Assembly: GCA_934271735.1 (NCBI GenBank)
Contig: CAKQSB010000004.1
Span: 62,001-126,000, forward strand
DNA length: 64,000 nt
Direction: 5' to 3'
DNA from: an uncultured Clostridia bacterium
GTDB lineage: Bacteria > Bacillota > Clostridia > Christensenellales > Borkfalkiaceae
The notes under the pieces: generated by a model
Told to the model about the DNA's origin: nothing
Database searches by the model: none
The model's input: the letters and a program-made list of their open reading frames with translations, nothing else
Position numbers and translations under genes: made by a program
Shown: positions 62,475 to 64,000 of the stretch, piece by piece
Layout of the letters: each line of letters begins with the position of its first letter
Position numbering within the stretch: the stretch's first letter is position 1

Positions 62475-64000
62475 ATGTTTTTTAATAATTTACTTGGCGC
62501 CGTTACGAGCATTATACCCTCTATCGGCGAAATAGCGAATATTTCCGTAAGATACGAGTGGATTTGTAACATCATTTCCGCTATAATCGGCTTTGCCGGA
62601 GACGTAGGACTCGGAATTATTCTGTTCACGGTTATATTGAAGATTATAACCTTAGCTCCCGACATCTGGTCGCGCGCATCGATGAAGAAAAACGCGCTCA
62701 AGATGGAAGCAATGAAAGAAGATTTGGAAAAATTGCAGAAGCAGTACGCCAAAAATAAAGACCTTTATCAGCAGAAAATGATGGCTCTTTATAAAAAGAA
62801 CGGCTACTCTGCTTTTTCGGCGTGTTTACCGACGATTATCACGCTCGTATTTTTCTTTATAGTTATCGGCGCGTTCAACTCGTATTCGCAGGTCAGCGAA
62901 AGAGATATTTTCGCGGGTATGGCAAACGCTTATAACAAATCTCTCGCTACTTCCGCGGAAGACGAGAACTCGTTTATTTTTAAAGGCGAGGACGGGAAAT
63001 ACTATATAGATTACGACAACGTGTTCGCGGCGAAAAACATAAACGACTGTTTTATCGGCGAAAACAACGATTATAAAATCAATATAACGAAAGCCGCGCG
63101 CCTTATCGAAATTTACGGCGAGGACGTTAAAAAAATAATCAATGAAGACGGGACGATAAATTCGGAATATCCCGAGTTTAAGTATATTTTACAGGACGAA
63201 GTAAAAAAAGTTCTTATAAAAGAAGCGATAGACGGCGGACTTAAAGACGAACTTTTTGCCGCGGGCGCTTTGGAAGAAATTACCGAAGGAGTTATCACCG
63301 TTAAGGATATAAACGTTTTCTGGGAAAAATGCGAGGCTTTAAGAAATAAATATTCGGACTGTGTTTCTTATACCGAAGAAAACGGATATACTACCGACTT
63401 CGATAAACTTATCTCTAAAGACGGATTTAAGGAAGCGAAAACCGCATACGAGACCGAAGCAAACGGAAAAGTTACGGCGGAAGTTTTCAGAATTATAGAG
63501 AAAACCGAAAGCGAAAACGTTAAGAAAGACGCGAGAAAAGCCGCCGCGGACTGGTACGAAAGCAAAGAAAACAAAGCCCGTTCGGTTATCTTCCCGTGGG
63601 TTAAAAACATCTGGGCTTCGGACTGCTCGTGGACGACCGCTATTCCGAAAAATTCGGAAGCTTTGAATCAGAAAATACAAATGAACATAAACGAAGCCGA
63701 TTACAACGAGCTTACGTACGATCTCGGAAGATATAAAGAAACGGGATTTAAGAACGGTAACGGTTGGTTTATTCTCGTCGCTCTCTCCATTCTCTCGATG
63801 GCTGGCTCGACGATAATAATGAACAAAACGCAGAAAACGCAGATGCAGCTTTCGTCTGTCGAAGGAGACGCGTCGACAGCCGCTTCCACGCAGAAAATGA
63901 TGACCTGGATGATGCCGATTATGTTCGGCGTGTTCTCGTTCATTTACTCGGCGGCGTTCTCGGTTTATATGGTTACAAACTCGCTTTTATCGACGGGTTC
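62475..64000 (+). CDS. yidC: Membrane protein insertase YidC with a large insertion (3' end outside window)
   Basis: Inserts proteins into the membrane. AAGGAG precedes the ATG at 62475 and the frame is open to the window end (508 codons). GLGIILFTVILKIITLAPDIW (about residues 46-66) is followed by the coiled-coil cytoplasmic loop (MEAMKEDLEKLQKQYAKNKD). SACLPTIITLVFFFIVIGAF (about 114-133) is the next helix. Then an insertion of about 230 residues, soluble and Lys/Glu-rich, precedes PWVKNIWASDCSW (about 373). The helices from about residue 428 (FILVALSILSMAGS) and MMTWMMPIMFGVFSFIYSAA are typical. The usual lipoprotein signal peptide is not seen. Confidence 0.92.
   Translation, partial: MFFNNLLGAVTSIIPSIGEIANISVRYEWICNIISAIIGFAGDVGLGIILFTVILKIITLAPDIWSRASMKKNALKMEAMKEDLEKLQKQYAKNKDLYQQKMMALYKKNGYSAFSACLPTIITLVFFFIVIGAFNSYSQVSERDIFAGMANAYNKSLATSAEDENSFIFKGEDGKYYIDYDNVFAAKNINDCFIGENNDYKINITKAARLIEIYGEDVKKIINEDGTINSEYPEFKYILQDEVKKVLIKEAIDGGLKDELFAAGALEEITEGVITVKDINVFWEKCEALRNKYSDCVSYTEENGYTTDFDKLISKDGFKEAKTAYETEANGKVTAEVFRIIEKTESENVKKDARKAAADWYESKENKARSVIFPWVKNIWASDCSWTTAIPKNSEALNQKIQMNINEADYNELTYDLGRYKETGFKNGNGWFILVALSILSMAGSTIIMNKTQKTQMQLSSVEGDASTAASTQKMMTWMMPIMFGVFSFIYSAAFSVYMVTNSLLSTG

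Noticed and set aside
1..64000. tRNA, rRNA, transposase or prophage genes
   Set aside because: No cloverleaf-like intergenic segment, rRNA signature or transposase/integrase motif was recognised when reading the gaps and reading frames.

Overview
The window looks like part of a spore-forming, Gram-positive Clostridia chromosome, probably an uncultured gut lineage; the order or family is not determinable from this sequence alone. The evidence is spoIVA, a pdaB-like deacetylase, an iscR-iscS-iscU operon, addAB, many consensus TTGACA-N17-TATAAT promoters, strong AGGAG-type ribosome binding sites, and no outer-membrane genes. No tRNA, rRNA, CRISPR array, transposase or phage gene was seen.

Region 1 (1-13.3 kb) is a carbohydrate locus: an AraC regulator divergent from beta-glucuronidase, then a GH1 beta-glucosidase, three Gfo/Idh/MocA-type dehydrogenases, a TIM-barrel epimerase, NagB-like deaminase, NagA deacetylase and a GH94 phosphorylase-like enzyme. 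It suggests use of glucuronides, beta-glucosides and N-acetylhexosamines. No sugar transporter is in view. Region 2 (13.4-18.9 kb, minus strand) is a polyamine ABC transporter operon led by an XRE-cupin regulator with an unusual operator array. Region 3 (19.2-24.8 kb) holds pdaB-like, a double OB-fold protein, a DUF4062 protein with an unrecognised C-terminal domain, an inositol-phosphatase family gene, and the isc operon with a palindromic operator.

Region 4 (25.1-27.5 kb) is an AT-rich insert: XRE regulator, BspA-like leucine-rich-repeat protein and a PD-(D/E)XK-like protein. A decayed copy of the XRE 3' end lies 20 kb away beside a second BspA-like gene. Region 5 (27.6-43.2 kb) is mostly housekeeping: TPP-riboswitch-controlled ThiT, FeoAB, two pseudouridine synthases, MATE pump, Hsp20, HAD phosphatase, Lgt, PncB, LspA, a DUF4143 ATPase and SpoIVA. 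Region 6 (43.3-58.9 kb) has the second BspA-like lipoprotein, a YczE-like membrane protein behind a terminator/antiterminator leader, RhaM, AddA, AddB, a lipoprotein, GltX, an M20 dipeptidase and a YpsA-like protein.

Region 7 (59.1-64 kb) is the probable replication origin: rsmG and dnaN diverge around a cluster of DnaA-box-like sites, followed by rpmH, rnpA, yidD and a yidC with a large insertion that runs off the end. dnaA is not beside dnaN.

The most striking unexplained signal is a 14-bp word, TATAAGTCGATTAT, found exactly six times and nearly exactly twice more, both inside genes and as the loop or arm of intergenic hairpins.
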